A stretch of 64,000 nucleotides of DNA from Mucilaginibacter sp. SJ (GCF_028993635.1 NZ_CP118631.1:744001-808000), one strand, 5' to 3'; counted from the first letter of the stretch, positions 37,807 through 47,839 are shown. Translations and numbers: made by a program. Notes: a model not told the origin generated them from the sequence alone.

Positions 37807-38751
37807 ATGGAGCTACGTAAATTTATAAAACAACTCGGCCGGTACCAGAAAGGCACAACTAACGAAACCGAAAAAACGATCATTGAAGCCTGGTATGATT
37901 CATACGATGCCGGGAATGAAAAGCAAGCGTTGCCGCCAGAGGAGCTGGAGCGCGTAAGAAATGCTATGCACACAAAGATCAGCGGTTCCATCAATACGCC
38001 TGTACGGTTGATGTGGTTTAACTATCGAATTGCTGCAAGTATTTTATTGTTATGCTGCTCGGCTACGTTGATTTATTTTCTGAGAAAGCCAGCAACTGTA
38101 GTTCCGGAAACTTATACCACTTTAAGTACACATAACGGTGAAATCAGGAAACTGACGCTGCCCGACAGTTCTGTTGTTTGGCTAAATGCCCAAAGCCGGG
38201 TACGGATTCCTTCTAATTTTGGTAAAACTATACGCCAGGTTTACCTGGATGAGGGCGAAGCATATTTTGAAGTAAAGCATAATATCCATAAGCCATTCAG
38301 AGTTATCACGGCGCCACTGCAGGTACAGGTTTTGGGTACGTCGTTTAATATCAACGCATATCATAGCCTCCCTCATGTAAAAGTTACTGTTGTTACGGGT
38401 AAGGTTGGGGTAAGTAAAGGAACAAAACTGCTGTCATTCCTCACGCCGGGAGAGGAACTTAGTTATACGACGGATGGTGGCTCCTTTGAGCAGAAAAAAG
38501 TGGATGCCGATCAAAGCCAGAGCTGGAAGGATGGCGACACCTATTTAAACCGCGTAAAGTTTGACGAACTGTCACTGGTTTTTAAGAACCTGTATGGCCT
38601 TACTTTAAAAGCGGGCAGCAAACGGGTGCATGATTATTTATTCACCTTACGTATTAAGCGCAATACACCGGCCACAGAAACGCTGAAACTGATCAGCGCC
38701 ATACATAATGCACATTTCAGAAAGGAGGGTACCAACGTAATTATTTATTAA
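37807..38751 (+). CDS. FecR-family anti-sigma factor
   Basis: The protein has 314 residues. A cytoplasmic N-terminal sigma-binding part (about 1-70) is followed by one membrane segment (about 73-91, YRIAASILLLCCSATLIYFL). Then comes a periplasmic FecR domain (KLTLPDSSVVWLNAQSRVRI, DEGEAYFEVKHN, VLGTSFNINAY) and a DUF4974-type end (YLNRVKFDELSLVFKNLYG). It should hold the sigma factor of 37143 inactive until the STN domain of the SusC protein downstream signals. Confidence 0.93.
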   Translation: MELRKFIKQLGRYQKGTTNETEKTIIEAWYDSYDAGNEKQALPPEELERVRNAMHTKISGSINTPVRLMWFNYRIAASILLLCCSATLIYFLRKPATVVPETYTTLSTHNGEIRKLTLPDSSVVWLNAQSRVRIPSNFGKTIRQVYLDEGEAYFEVKHNIHKPFRVITAPLQVQVLGTSFNINAYHSLPHVKVTVVTGKVGVSKGTKLLSFLTPGEELSYTTDGGSFEQKKVDADQSQSWKDGDTYLNRVKFDELSLVFKNLYGLTLKAGSKRVHDYLFTLRIKRNTPATETLKLISAIHNAHFRKEGTNVIIY

Positions 38752-38766
38752 CCCTTTAAAAAGAAA

Positions 38767-38791
38767 CCGGTCCTGTTTCAGCAGGAGCCGG
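38767..38791. other. Hairpin at FecR-SusC junction 2
   Basis: A 9-bp stem (CCGGTCCTG paired with CAGGA-CCGG, one bulged G) encloses the loop TTTCAG in the 123-base gap between fecR and susC. The downstream T content (CTTTAATTT) is weak. It parallels the hairpins at 1420-1452 and 62462-62489. Confidence 0.55.
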
Positions 38792-38874
38792 CTTTAATTT
38801 CAGCAGGTGAAGGTTTGCCGACCCCAGCCTGCAATGCTCAGCATCTATTTGACTATTACAAAGCAATCAAAAAT

Positions 38875-41800
38875 ATGAATTTCCATACACAGTTATGCAG
38901 ACAGTTTATGCGTATCTCTTTTTTACTAATTTCCATATCAATAACCATCGGCCTGGTATCAGGAAAGGCCACTGAGTTAGCAGCCCAGGGGGTAAACACC
39001 CGGCTTGATATCACCATCGGAAACGAAGACCTTTCTTCAGTTATAAAAAAGCTGGAACAAAAGGCCAACGTCGCTTTTGCCTACGATGAGGTGTTTTTAA
39101 AACTTACCGATAAACATACTAATGCAGCAAACTATAAGAACGAAAGTCTGAAAAATATCCTTACGGCCTTGTTTAAAGGGCAGGAGATAGGTTTTAAGGA
39201 GCAAGCCGGCAATATCATAGTTTACAGACAGCTTACCGGGCGGATAAGCGGAAGAATAACTGATGAAAGCGGACAGCCTTTGCCTGGAGCTTCGGTAAGC
39301 ATTGTTGGTACCTCATTTGGAATGATGACAGATGCAGACGGCAGGTACAATATTAGTATACCCGAAGGTACTTACACCGTGGCTGCTTCATTTGTGGGTT
39401 ACACCCGTGTTGAATCTGCTAATGTTATAATTAACGGTAATCAAACCACCACGTTGAATATTAGCCTTGTGGCTGGCAGCCAGTTAAAAGAAGTAACCGT
39501 AAGTTACGGTAAACAGCGTGTAAGGGAAGTTACAGGTTCGCTTACCCAGGTAGATGCAGCCCCACTTCAGGATATGCCCGTAATGCAGTTTGCCCAGCAA
39601 TTACAGGGCAAGGCCGCCGGCGTTCAGATTGCACAAAGCAGCGGACAGCCAGGCCGTGGTGTGGAGTTCAGGATCAGGGGAGCAGCTTCGTTTTATGCCA
39701 GTAATCAGCCTTTAGTGGTTATAGATGGGATCCCCGTTACAGGTAGCATCAATAACATGAACCCAGCCGAGATCGAGAGCTTCAGTATATTGAAAGATGC
39801 TTCGGCCACGGCACTTTACGGTTCACGAGCAGCAAATGGTGTAATCCTGATCACTACCAAACATGCTAAACCCGGCGATGCGCAGATTGAATTTAATGCC
39901 AATTACGGCGTGCAGAAAATACCGGGCGAGCGTGTTCCAAAAATGATGGATGCCCGTGGCTTTGCCCAGTACATGAATGAAAAATTTGCCGATAGCCGTC
40001 AGTACGAACCTGGCTATACAACAGCTACCCCAGCCGATTATTTGAACCCGGAGCAATATGGCGAAGGTACTAACTGGTATAAACTGCTTACCCGTACTGC
40101 TCCGATTCAAAGTTATGACATCACCATCCGCAGCGCGCGCGAAAAATCAAGTTCGACAGTTATGGCTGGTTACCAGGAGCAGCAGGGCGTACTGATCAAT
40201 ACCGGCACCAAATTGTTTTCATTGCGTATAAATCAGGACCTTTCATTAAGCAACAATAAATTAAAAATAGGCTTTAATCTTGCGCCAAGCTATCGCCTTG
40301 ATCATAACAACCGTTTAGGTACTGATGGGGTTGGCGGTTTGTTTGAAAGGATTTTTGAAGCCAGTCCGTTAAAGTCGCCTTATAATGCAGATGGCAGTTA
40401 CAACCGTGATACTTATTCACCGAGTATGGTGGCTTATATTAACCCGCTGGCCCAGTTCAACCTTACTAACGATGATTATAAAACTACACGCATCCTGGCC
40501 AATGGCTATTTAAACTACGAGTTTTTAACCGGCCTTAGCATCAAAACTAATATTGCTGTAGATAAAGGCGGTGAAACGCGGCAGTATTTTCAGTCGGGTG
40601 TGGTTACTTCAACGGTAGGCCAGGCCACCGGAACCAGCAGTTCGGTAGATAATGGATCATATACAGCGGAGGCGAACCTCGTTTACCGTAAATCTTTTGG
40701 AAATCATAATATCGAAGCGCTGGCAGGATATTCTGCTCAAAAATATAGCGGTACTAATAATACCTTAACCGGTTTAGGTTATCCAAGTGATGATATTCCC
40801 TATTTAAATGCGGCGACCAGTTTATCTGCAGGTGGGAGTTCATATAATGCCTATTCGTTGTTGTCAAGTATCGCACGTATTAACTACAACTACAAAGGCA
40901 GGTACTTGTTACAAGGCGCAATTCGTCGTGACGGTTCATCCCGCTTTGGCTCAAACCAGAGTTACGGTAATTTCCCATCAATATCTGCTGGTTGGGTAGT
41001 AAGCGATGAAAAGTTCATGGATCGTTTCAGCTTTCTTAACCTGATGAAGATCCGTGCAAGCTATGGCGTAACCGGTAATAATTTCTTCCCTGGTTATTAT
41101 GATGCACAGGCAACCATCGGAAAATATTATTATGAATTTGGTGGCGCATCTGTGGCCGGGCAAACTATTAATCGATTGGCTAATGATGACCTTCGCTGGG
41201 AACGCAATAAACAGTTCGATATCGGTTTAGACCTGTCGCTGTTTAACAATCGTTTGAATTTTACTTACGATTATTACCACAAAATATCCGACGGGCTTAT
41301 TATGCAGCGCCCTATACCTAAGGCATCAGGCTTCACCAGCATCCTGGATAACGTTGGTGCCATTGAGTTATGGGGACACGAGTTCACGGTTAATTCAACC
41401 AACCTTAACGGGAAATTGAAATGGACAACTAATTTAAATATCTCGTTCGACCGCAACCTGATCAAAAACCTGGTTTCTCCGGGCTATATCCGCCGTAACA
41501 ATACCGTATCGTCCGATTATTACCGCCAGCAGGAGGGACATCACCTGGGCGAGTTTTACGGCTTTGTGTTTTTAGGCTTATATAAAGATGCCAATGATTT
41601 GGCTAATTCGGCCAAATATGGCAGCGCCTCGGATGTTGGCACTATCAAGGTTAAGGATATCAATGGCGATGGTGTTATTGATGATGTAAATGACCGCACC
41701 TTTATCGGCGATCCTACGCCAACTTTTACCGGCGGCCTCACCAATAACTTTGTTTATAAGAACTGGGACCTGAACATACACATGGCCTTTTCAGTTGGGG

Positions 41801-42228
41801 GCAAAATATTAAATGCCGCTAAATGGGCCTATCAAACCAACCTGGATGGTTCACGTGTGATGCTTGCCGCTGCTGCCGACCGCTGGAGATCGCCGGAAAA
41901 CCCGGGATCGGGGGTTTATCCACGCACAAAAACCGGCACTACGGCCATGGGAAGGCAAGTTAACTCACAATGGGTTGAGAATGGTTCTTACCTCACCGCA
42001 AAAAATATCTCTCTGGGTTACCGCTTTAACCTCGGTGATAAATTTTTGATGCGCAGCCTGAGGGTATATACATCGGTACAACAGGCTTTTGTATTTACCA
42101 AATATTCGGGAATGAACCCCGAGATCAACTTCGCCGGGCTTGATCCTACACTGGGTATCGGTGTCGATGAAAATGCTTACCCTATCCCACGCACCTTTTC
42201 ATTTGGTGTGTCGGCAACTTTTAAATAA
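38875..42228 (+). CDS. SusC/RagA-family TonB-dependent transporter with STN domain
   Basis: The start is ATG 38875 (1117 residues). An in-frame TTG at 38815 would add 20 residues ahead of the signal peptide and lies beside the hairpin. Domains: signal peptide (MRISFLLISISITIGLVSG); STN domain (about 42-120, IGNEDLSSVIKKLEQKANVA); carboxypeptidase-like domain (GRITDESGQPLPGASVSIVG); plug with FAQQLQGKAAGVQIAQ, LVVIDGIPVTG and GSRAANGVILITT; then the barrel. It is paired with the SusD lipoprotein 18 bases downstream. The ligand is unknown. The unit ends in a phosphoesterase, so the substrate may carry phosphate. Confidence 0.95.
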   Translation: MNFHTQLCRQFMRISFLLISISITIGLVSGKATELAAQGVNTRLDITIGNEDLSSVIKKLEQKANVAFAYDEVFLKLTDKHTNAANYKNESLKNILTALFKGQEIGFKEQAGNIIVYRQLTGRISGRITDESGQPLPGASVSIVGTSFGMMTDADGRYNISIPEGTYTVAASFVGYTRVESANVIINGNQTTTLNISLVAGSQLKEVTVSYGKQRVREVTGSLTQVDAAPLQDMPVMQFAQQLQGKAAGVQIAQSSGQPGRGVEFRIRGAASFYASNQPLVVIDGIPVTGSINNMNPAEIESFSILKDASATALYGSRAANGVILITTKHAKPGDAQIEFNANYGVQKIPGERVPKMMDARGFAQYMNEKFADSRQYEPGYTTATPADYLNPEQYGEGTNWYKLLTRTAPIQSYDITIRSAREKSSSTVMAGYQEQQGVLINTGTKLFSLRINQDLSLSNNKLKIGFNLAPSYRLDHNNRLGTDGVGGLFERIFEASPLKSPYNADGSYNRDTYSPSMVAYINPLAQFNLTNDDYKTTRILANGYLNYEFLTGLSIKTNIAVDKGGETRQYFQSGVVTSTVGQATGTSSSVDNGSYTAEANLVYRKSFGNHNIEALAGYSAQKYSGTNNTLTGLGYPSDDIPYLNAATSLSAGGSSYNAYSLLSSIARINYNYKGRYLLQGAIRRDGSSRFGSNQSYGNFPSISAGWVVSDEKFMDRFSFLNLMKIRASYGVTGNNFFPGYYDAQATIGKYYYEFGGASVAGQTINRLANDDLRWERNKQFDIGLDLSLFNNRLNFTYDYYHKISDGLIMQRPIPKASGFTSILDNVGAIELWGHEFTVNSTNLNGKLKWTTNLNISFDRNLIKNLVSPGYIRRNNTVSSDYYRQQEGHHLGEFYGFVFLGLYKDANDLANSAKYGSASDVGTIKVKDINGDGVIDDVNDRTFIGDPTPTFTGGLTNNFVYKNWDLNIHMAFSVGGKILNAAKWAYQTNLDGSRVMLAAAADRWRSPENPGSGVYPRTKTGTTAMGRQVNSQWVENGSYLTAKNISLGYRFNLGDKFLMRSLRVYTSVQQAFVFTKYSGMNPEINFAGLDPTLGIGVDENAYPIPRTFSFGVSATFK

Positions 42229-42246
42229 TCTCCCAAAGACCATTGT

Positions 42247-43785
42247 ATGAAAAAGACATATATTATCCTTGCTTTAACAGCACTTACCGCTGCTTCATGT
42301 AAAAAAGACTTTATTGACCTTACACCCAGGGATTCCTATACCGATGCTACATTTTATAAAACTGTCGATCAGTTTAAGCAGGCCGACATTGCGGCTTACG
42401 CACCCCTGCGTGATGTTTTGGTAAACGATTACTTTACATCTGAAATGCGCTCGGATAATACCATTTACCAGGCTTATCCCAGCAACCGTGGTACCGCGTA
42501 TTTATATCGCGAAAGTATTTCAAACTTCACAAATACATCTACCAATGATTATGTGAACGCTGTTTGGCAGCATTGCTACACAGGTATCTCCCGCACCAAT
42601 ATTGTTATTGAGCGATTGAAGGCAACAGATTTTGATGCGGCCGTTAAAGCGCCTATTGACGGCCAGGCCAAGTTTTTAAGGGCTTTCTATTACTTTAAAC
42701 TGGTTAGGTTATTTGGCGGTGTGCCTTTATTTTTAAAGGAAGTGACCAAGGCCGAAGATGCCTTTTTACCGCGCTCTGCAGCAGATGCTGTATACAATCA
42801 GATTATTGCTGATGCAAAGGATGCCATAAGTGAACTAAGCGCCCCGGCGAAGTTTCCGCAAACAGGCGAAGCTACTAAAGGATCAGCCACAATGCTGCTG
42901 GCCGAGGTTTATGCTACTCAAAAGAAATGGGCAGATGCCGAAACGTTGCTAAACACGCTCTCGGGTATGGGTTACGGCCTGAACGCTAATTATGCCGATG
43001 CATTTACACCAGGCAATAAAAATAGCAAAGAGTCGATATTTGATATTCAGTTTTTGGAAGGGACTGTTTTGGGAACTACGCCTAACCCGCTGCCTTTCCA
43101 TTTTTTACCACGGAGTACCAATACTTCAATCGTCACCGGTATAAATATCAACAACAGCTCAACCGGCGGCTGGAATACACCTACACAGGATCTGATCAAT
43201 GCCTATGAGCCCAATGACAAGCGCCTTGATGCTTCTATCGGGATTGTGGAAGGTGCCTACAATGCCAGCGACCTGTTTGTTTATTCGGCCAATAAAAGTG
43301 TAATTGGTTATACGCCGGCGGCTGGTAAAATGGGCGTACCTTACATCAAAAAGTACGAGCACCCGCCACTCATTGCGGTTACCGGCTCAAGTGATAACTT
43401 CCCTGTTTACCGTTATTCAGATGCATTGCTGCTTTTAGCCGAAGCACAGAACGAGCAGGGTAAATCGCCATTAACTGCACTGAACACAGTAAGGTCAAGG
43501 GCTGGGCTACCCGCAACAACCACTGCCGACCAGGCATCTTTGCGCGCTATCATAGCACATGAACGCCGGGTCGAGCTGGCCTTCGAAAACCACCGCTGGA
43601 ACGATCTTGTACGCACCGGCAAAGCTGTTGACGTGATGAACGCTTTTGGAGCTGTACTAAAAACTCAGGTAAACTACCTTACACCTGATACATATAATGT
43701 AACAGCCAACAAATTGTTATATCCCATCCCACAGCCCGAAATTGATTTAAACCCTGGTCAGATGACTCAAAACCCGGGTTATTGA
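42247..43785 (+). CDS. SusD/RagB-family lipoprotein
   Basis: This 512-residue lipoprotein has the signal YIILALTALTAASC with lipobox Cys18 followed by KKD. The SusD fold is recognisable from GQAKFLRAFYYFKLVRLFGGVPLF near residue 138, the KGSATMLLAEVYATQKKW helix near 215 and the C-terminal AHERRVELAFENHRWNDLVRTGK. It is the surface partner of the SusC transporter encoded just upstream and binds the incoming polymer or oligomer. Specificity is not readable. Confidence 0.95.
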   Translation: MKKTYIILALTALTAASCKKDFIDLTPRDSYTDATFYKTVDQFKQADIAAYAPLRDVLVNDYFTSEMRSDNTIYQAYPSNRGTAYLYRESISNFTNTSTNDYVNAVWQHCYTGISRTNIVIERLKATDFDAAVKAPIDGQAKFLRAFYYFKLVRLFGGVPLFLKEVTKAEDAFLPRSAADAVYNQIIADAKDAISELSAPAKFPQTGEATKGSATMLLAEVYATQKKWADAETLLNTLSGMGYGLNANYADAFTPGNKNSKESIFDIQFLEGTVLGTTPNPLPFHFLPRSTNTSIVTGININNSSTGGWNTPTQDLINAYEPNDKRLDASIGIVEGAYNASDLFVYSANKSVIGYTPAAGKMGVPYIKKYEHPPLIAVTGSSDNFPVYRYSDALLLLAEAQNEQGKSPLTALNTVRSRAGLPATTTADQASLRAIIAHERRVELAFENHRWNDLVRTGKAVDVMNAFGAVLKTQVNYLTPDTYNVTANKLLYPIPQPEIDLNPGQMTQNPGY

Positions 43786-43859
43786 TCCATCAATGTTTAC
43801 TGTCCCTGCTTTCGGATTGCTGAAGGCGGGGAATAGTTTCACCATTAAACTAATACCAC

Positions 43860-44912
43860 ATGTTACCGAAATACAGAAATGCATTCGCAGCCGGGCTTTG
43901 CCTTGGCTCATTATTGTTGAATAACAGCGCGCAATCAGAACCATTGCTTCCAACAGATACCGTGTTAAACACTCCGGGACCCGAAGCAACGGTTAAACCC
44001 GGCGATTTTTCAATCGCTGTAATTCCCGATTCGCAATACTACCTGGCCCAGGCACAGCTTGGCGGAACTTTTGAGATGTTCAAAGCGCAGATTGACTGGA
44101 TCCAGAAGAACCAGACCAAAGAAAACATAGCCTATGTAGCACACATGGGGGATATTACCGAACATGGTGATAACCCGGTAACAGCCAGAAGTGAGTGGTA
44201 CCTTGCCAAAACCGCGCTTTATGGCCTGGAAAATCCCGTTAGTATTCCTTATGGTTTGGCTGTTGGTAATCATGACCAGTTCCCGTCACAACACCCGGTT
44301 ACTGGCACTACTAATGGATATAATCAATATTTTGGTGTAAAACACTTTGAGGGACGTTCATATTATGGCGGTCATTACGGTAATAATAACGATAGCCATT
44401 ATGACTTGTTTACAGCAGGCGGCATTGATTTTATCGTGTTGTTCCTCGAATTTGATGCTTTTAACGAAGATCAGGCAGGCATGTATGGCTGGGCTAACCA
44501 AATTTTAAGCAAATACGCCTCCCGCAAGGCAATCGTAGTAAGTCATTCAATTTTACATTTTAACCCGGTAGCCGGTTCAAACACCCCGCAGGCTCCTTTT
44601 AACGCGCAGGGCAAGGCTATTTATGAAAGCCTTAAAAACAATCCCAATTTGTTTATGATGCTTTGCGGGCACGTTGGCGATAATGGCGAGGGGTATCGTA
44701 CGGAAGTTTTTAACGGCCACACAATTAAGGCTTTCCTTAACGATTATCAAAGCAGGCCAAACGGTGGTAATGGGTTGATGCGTTTGTATAAGTTTTCGGT
44801 TAAGCGCAACGAGTTGTCAGTCAAAACATTTTCTCCTTATGCCAAAACAAGCGAAACGGACGCCGATAGCCAATTTACGGTTCTTTTATTTGATACACCT
44901 GTAAAACAATAG
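43860..44912 (+). CDS. Secreted calcineurin-like metallophosphoesterase
   Basis: This 350-residue protein has an N-terminal export signal (AFAAGLCLGSLLLNNSA). Metallophosphoesterase motifs are visible in order: D57 in VIPDSQYY (first block, with Gln where DxH proteins have His), GD98 in HMGDITEHGD, GN137-H138-D139, VSHSILHFN and MLCGHVGDNGEG. It hydrolyses a phosphate ester in the periplasm or outside the cell with two metal ions. It follows SusD by 74 bases on the same strand, so it is probably part of the second SusCD unit and may remove phosphate from the imported substrate. A hairpin terminator follows. Confidence 0.88.
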   Translation: MLPKYRNAFAAGLCLGSLLLNNSAQSEPLLPTDTVLNTPGPEATVKPGDFSIAVIPDSQYYLAQAQLGGTFEMFKAQIDWIQKNQTKENIAYVAHMGDITEHGDNPVTARSEWYLAKTALYGLENPVSIPYGLAVGNHDQFPSQHPVTGTTNGYNQYFGVKHFEGRSYYGGHYGNNNDSHYDLFTAGGIDFIVLFLEFDAFNEDQAGMYGWANQILSKYASRKAIVVSHSILHFNPVAGSNTPQAPFNAQGKAIYESLKNNPNLFMMLCGHVGDNGEGYRTEVFNGHTIKAFLNDYQSRPNGGNGLMRLYKFSVKRNELSVKTFSPYAKTSETDADSQFTVLLFDTPVKQ

Positions 44913-45001
44913 CTATGAAGATTTTTCTTAAAGCGCCGGCAACAATTGCCCCGTAGTTTCAAGGATACTTTTTACACTCCATAACGATTGGCAAGGATTA
45001 C

Positions 45002-45034
45002 GAAACCAACCATCCTGAAAAGGCGGTTGGTTTC
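45002..45034. terminator. Hairpin terminator between convergent genes
   Basis: A perfect 10-bp stem (GAAACCAACC with GGTTGGTTTC) encloses a 13-base loop. It lies between the + strand phosphoesterase and the - strand DUF1003 gene and could serve both. Confidence 0.75.
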
Positions 45035-45053
45035 ATGTTTGTGCGATTATGGA

Positions 45054-45470
45054 TTATTCTTTATCCATTTTTTCAAGCAGTGCCAGGATTCTGTCGAGCT
45101 TGTCTACTTCAATGGCGTTTAAGCGCAGTTGTAATTCTTCAATTTCTTTTTTTGCTTCCACATTGGTTCGGAAATCTTCATTGGCCTGGGCGCGGTCACG
45201 CTCATTTTGGCGGTTCTGTGCCATCATGATAATCGGCGCCGCATATGCCGCCTGGGTTGAAAACAACAAGTTTAATAAAATGTAGGGGTAGGGATCCCAA
45301 TGGCCAATAAAGGCCACTACGTTTAGCGCCATCCACAATGCAACAATTAAGGTTTGAATGATGATGAACCGCCATGAACCCATGCCAGCCGCTACAGAGT
45401 CGGCCAATCGCTGCCCAAAGTTCATGGAATCGATATGTCTTTGATACCAGTTTTTTTTATTGTTTGACAT
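45054..45470 (-). CDS. DUF1003 membrane protein
   Basis: The 138-residue protein matches the DUF1003 family. It has a soluble start with FGQRLADSVAAGMGSWRF, two adjacent membrane segments (IIIQTLIVALWMALNVVAF and YPYILLNLLFSTQAAYAAPIIMM), the conserved MAQNRQNERDR motif, and a C-terminal coiled coil (EAKKEIEELQLRLNAIEVDKLDRILALLEKM). The function of the family is not known. It stands alone, with a convergent terminator after it. Confidence 0.9.
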   Translation of the reverse strand: MSNNKKNWYQRHIDSMNFGQRLADSVAAGMGSWRFIIIQTLIVALWMALNVVAFIGHWDPYPYILLNLLFSTQAAYAAPIIMMAQNRQNERDRAQANEDFRTNVEAKKEIEELQLRLNAIEVDKLDRILALLEKMDKE

Positions 45471-45647
45471 TTTTTAAGAATTAAGCTTTAGGTAATAAAT
45501 ATATAAATTTAATTGCCATGGCTGCTTTTATTGGGCTGAACTCCTTAAGCTATGAGCAAGAAAAGTCATTTTGATTCGCATACTGCGTTAATCAAATATT
45601 TCTACCCATAATCTTCAAATCTCTGTAACTTTAAGATACATGTCATT

Positions 45648-47162
45648 ATGTTAGATAGCTTTGAACATACCTCAGCACCTCAGTATTGGCTCACTCGTTT
45701 TGTGATTCTTCGCCTGCTGGGTGCGGTTTACGCGGTGGCGTTCCTTGTGGCTATAACCCAGGTGCTGCCATTAATCGGCTCAAATGGCTTATTACCGGTT
45801 GATCATTATTTGCATCAGGTAAGTATAGCACTGGGTTCAAAAGGAGCAGGGTTTATGCGGCTGCCTTCAGTGTTTTGGTTTTGGCATTCAGATCAGGCAT
45901 TACTGCTTGTTTCATGGACAGGTTTAATTTTATCCCTGATTGTTGTGGCCGGTTATGCCAACGCGCTTTCAATGGGGATATTGTGGGTATTGTATCTATC
46001 GTTGGTACATGTTGGGCAGGACTGGTATAGTTATGGCTGGGAAATCCAATTGACAGAAACCGGCTTTCTGGCTATATTTTTATGCCCTTTGCTGGATATG
46101 CGGCCTTTCCCAAAACGTCCGCCGCCTTTGCTTATCATTATTCTGTTTCGCTGGCTCATCTTCCGGATCATGTTTGGGGCGGGAATGATTAAATACCGTG
46201 GCGATGAGGTGTGGCGCAACGGTACGGCACTGTATTATTATTTTGAAACCCAGCCAATACCGGGACCGTTTAGCCGCTGGTTTCACTTTCTGCCACATTC
46301 GTTATTGCGGCTTGGTGTTTGGTTCAATTGGCTGGCCGAACTATTGGCACCCTGGTTTGTTTTTGGCCCGCGGATATTAAGGCACATCGCAGGTACCGTT
46401 ATCATTCTGTTCCAATTTGCAATCATCCTGAGCGGGAACCTCTCTTTTTTGAATTGGCTTACCATTGTGCCTGCGCTGGCTTGCCTGGATGATGGTTTGT
46501 GGGCTACACTCTTGCCGGGCGTACTTGTACGCAAAGCTGCGAAAGCTGCACAGGAAGCAGAGGTTTCACAACCCATGCAATACACGGTGCTGGCGGTGGC
46601 TTGTATTGTAGGGATGCTCAGCATCCAGCCTGTATTCAATCTCTTATCGTCCAAACAAATTATGAATACTTCGTTCGACCCGTTAGAACTCGTGAACACT
46701 TACGGCGCGTTTGGCAGCGTTGGAAAGGAACGTTACAACGTGGTTTTTGAAGGAACAAGTGATATCAATCCCGACAGCGCAAACTGGAAAGCTTATCCTT
46801 ACAAAGGGTTGCCTGTAGCGCCTGGTGGGCCGCTCCGCCAGGTGGCGCCGTACCAATTAAGACTGGACTGGGAGATGTGGTTTGCCGCAATGTCCACAGC
46901 CGATCAGTATCCCTGGACATATCACCTGGCCTGGAAACTATTACACAATGATCCGGGGGTAGTTGGTTTATTTGCCGGAAATCCGTTCCCGGGAAAACCA
47001 CCGCGTTATATTCGTGCTGTTATTTATCGTTACCGTTTTGCCCGTCCCGTGCCCGGTGCTGACCCCTACTGGAAACGGGAAAAGTTAGGATTATGGTTGC
47101 CCGTGCTTTCCGTGCAAAACCCGCAATTTGTTGCTTATCTGAAAGGTCAGGGCTGGCTATAA
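45648..47162 (+). CDS. Lipase maturation factor family membrane protein
   Basis: The protein has 504 residues and many membrane segments in the first 320, with the family landmarks RLLGAVYAVAFLVAITQVLPLIGSNGLLP, VGQDWYSYGWEIQLTETGF and WLIFRIMFGAGMIKYRGDEVW. A soluble C-terminal domain follows with MNTSFDPLELVNTYGAFGSVGKERYNVVFEG and QLRLDWEMWFAA. Bacterial members are homologues of eukaryotic LMF1, but their own role is not established. A near-consensus TAACTTTA promoter element lies about 15-20 bases upstream of the start. Confidence 0.88.
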   Translation: MLDSFEHTSAPQYWLTRFVILRLLGAVYAVAFLVAITQVLPLIGSNGLLPVDHYLHQVSIALGSKGAGFMRLPSVFWFWHSDQALLLVSWTGLILSLIVVAGYANALSMGILWVLYLSLVHVGQDWYSYGWEIQLTETGFLAIFLCPLLDMRPFPKRPPPLLIIILFRWLIFRIMFGAGMIKYRGDEVWRNGTALYYYFETQPIPGPFSRWFHFLPHSLLRLGVWFNWLAELLAPWFVFGPRILRHIAGTVIILFQFAIILSGNLSFLNWLTIVPALACLDDGLWATLLPGVLVRKAAKAAQEAEVSQPMQYTVLAVACIVGMLSIQPVFNLLSSKQIMNTSFDPLELVNTYGAFGSVGKERYNVVFEGTSDINPDSANWKAYPYKGLPVAPGGPLRQVAPYQLRLDWEMWFAAMSTADQYPWTYHLAWKLLHNDPGVVGLFAGNPFPGKPPRYIRAVIYRYRFARPVPGADPYWKREKLGLWLPVLSVQNPQFVAYLKGQGWL

Positions 47163-47253
47163 GCTACGGTTAATCTGGCTCCATTTCAATTGAAATCAAC
47201 GTCCTGCATCAATAACTGTTTTTAAATTTTATTTTCGCAAAAATATTTTCTTT

Positions 47254-47589
47254 ATGAAAGAACAATTGTCTGATCTACTTACTGCCCTAAAAGGTGGCAC
47301 GGTTACATTTAATGACGTCATCGAATTTATTAATAATTATTACGAGCATCAGCCAACTGCATTTAAAAATGGCAATGTTTATAACGAAGCCGCGCAGAAC
47401 CAGGGTAGCGCCAGGGTTTTCGCTTTTGCACAATTCAATAATCTAAGTGAACCCGATACGCTTTATTTATTTGCGGAGCACTACAGGGCCGTACTGGCAA
47501 ATCCAGATGGTACAGATCATCAAAATATCCGTCAGTTTATGCTTATGGCTGGCCGGGAATCACGTTTGAAGGGGATGCCCTGGTGTTAA
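47254..47589 (+). CDS. HopJ-family small protein
   Basis: This 111-residue cytoplasmic protein matches the HopJ family along its whole length: LLTALKGGTVTFNDVIEFINNYYEHQPTAFKNG, QNQGSARVFAFAQF, ALYLFAEHY-like and DHQNIRQFMLMAGRESRLKGMPW. The family name comes from a Pseudomonas type III effector, but members are common in bacteria without such a system and none is seen here. A housekeeping or stress role is more likely. It stands alone on the + strand. Confidence 0.85.
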   Translation: MKEQLSDLLTALKGGTVTFNDVIEFINNYYEHQPTAFKNGNVYNEAAQNQGSARVFAFAQFNNLSEPDTLYLFAEHYRAVLANPDGTDHQNIRQFMLMAGRESRLKGMPWC

Positions 47590-47641
47590 AGTCAGGACAG
47601 GCCTGAAATTCGCGATATATCATTTAAGTATTACTTTATGA

Positions 47642-47839
47642 TTGGAATATAATATTGCATTGTTCAACAATTTGGATTCATCCGATATAGGTGACGAAAT
47701 ATCAAATTCGTTGTACCAGCGTATATCGGGTCTTGGAGGGAAACCATACCGGGACAGGAGTTACGAGTATTATTTCAGCGAAAAGGTGATAACTAACGAT
47801 GCTAAAGGTATTGGCGCATTTATATTTAGCCAGCGTTGA
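47642..47839 (+). CDS. Small ORF of uncertain reality
   Basis: A TTG-initiated frame of 65 codons (EYNIALFNNLDSSDIGDEIS near the start) is the only open frame between hopJ and the Fur-type box. It has no ATG, and a stop lies directly before the TTG. The composition looks protein-like (ITNDAKGIGAFIFSQR at the end), so it may be the remnant of a degraded gene. I recognise no family. Without it the 410 bases from 47590 to 47999 hold only regulatory sequence. Confidence 0.3.
   Translation: MEYNIALFNNLDSSDIGDEISNSLYQRISGLGGKPYRDRSYEYYFSEKVITNDAKGIGAFIFSQR

Noticed and set aside
38815..38874. TTG-started extension of the second SusC protein
   Set aside because: It would put 20 polar residues before a good signal peptide and begins beside the junction hairpin; ATG 38875 is better.
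47254..47589. Type III secretion effector suggested by the HopJ family name
   Set aside because: No secretion genes are nearby and the family is widespread in bacteria without such systems; the name is historical.
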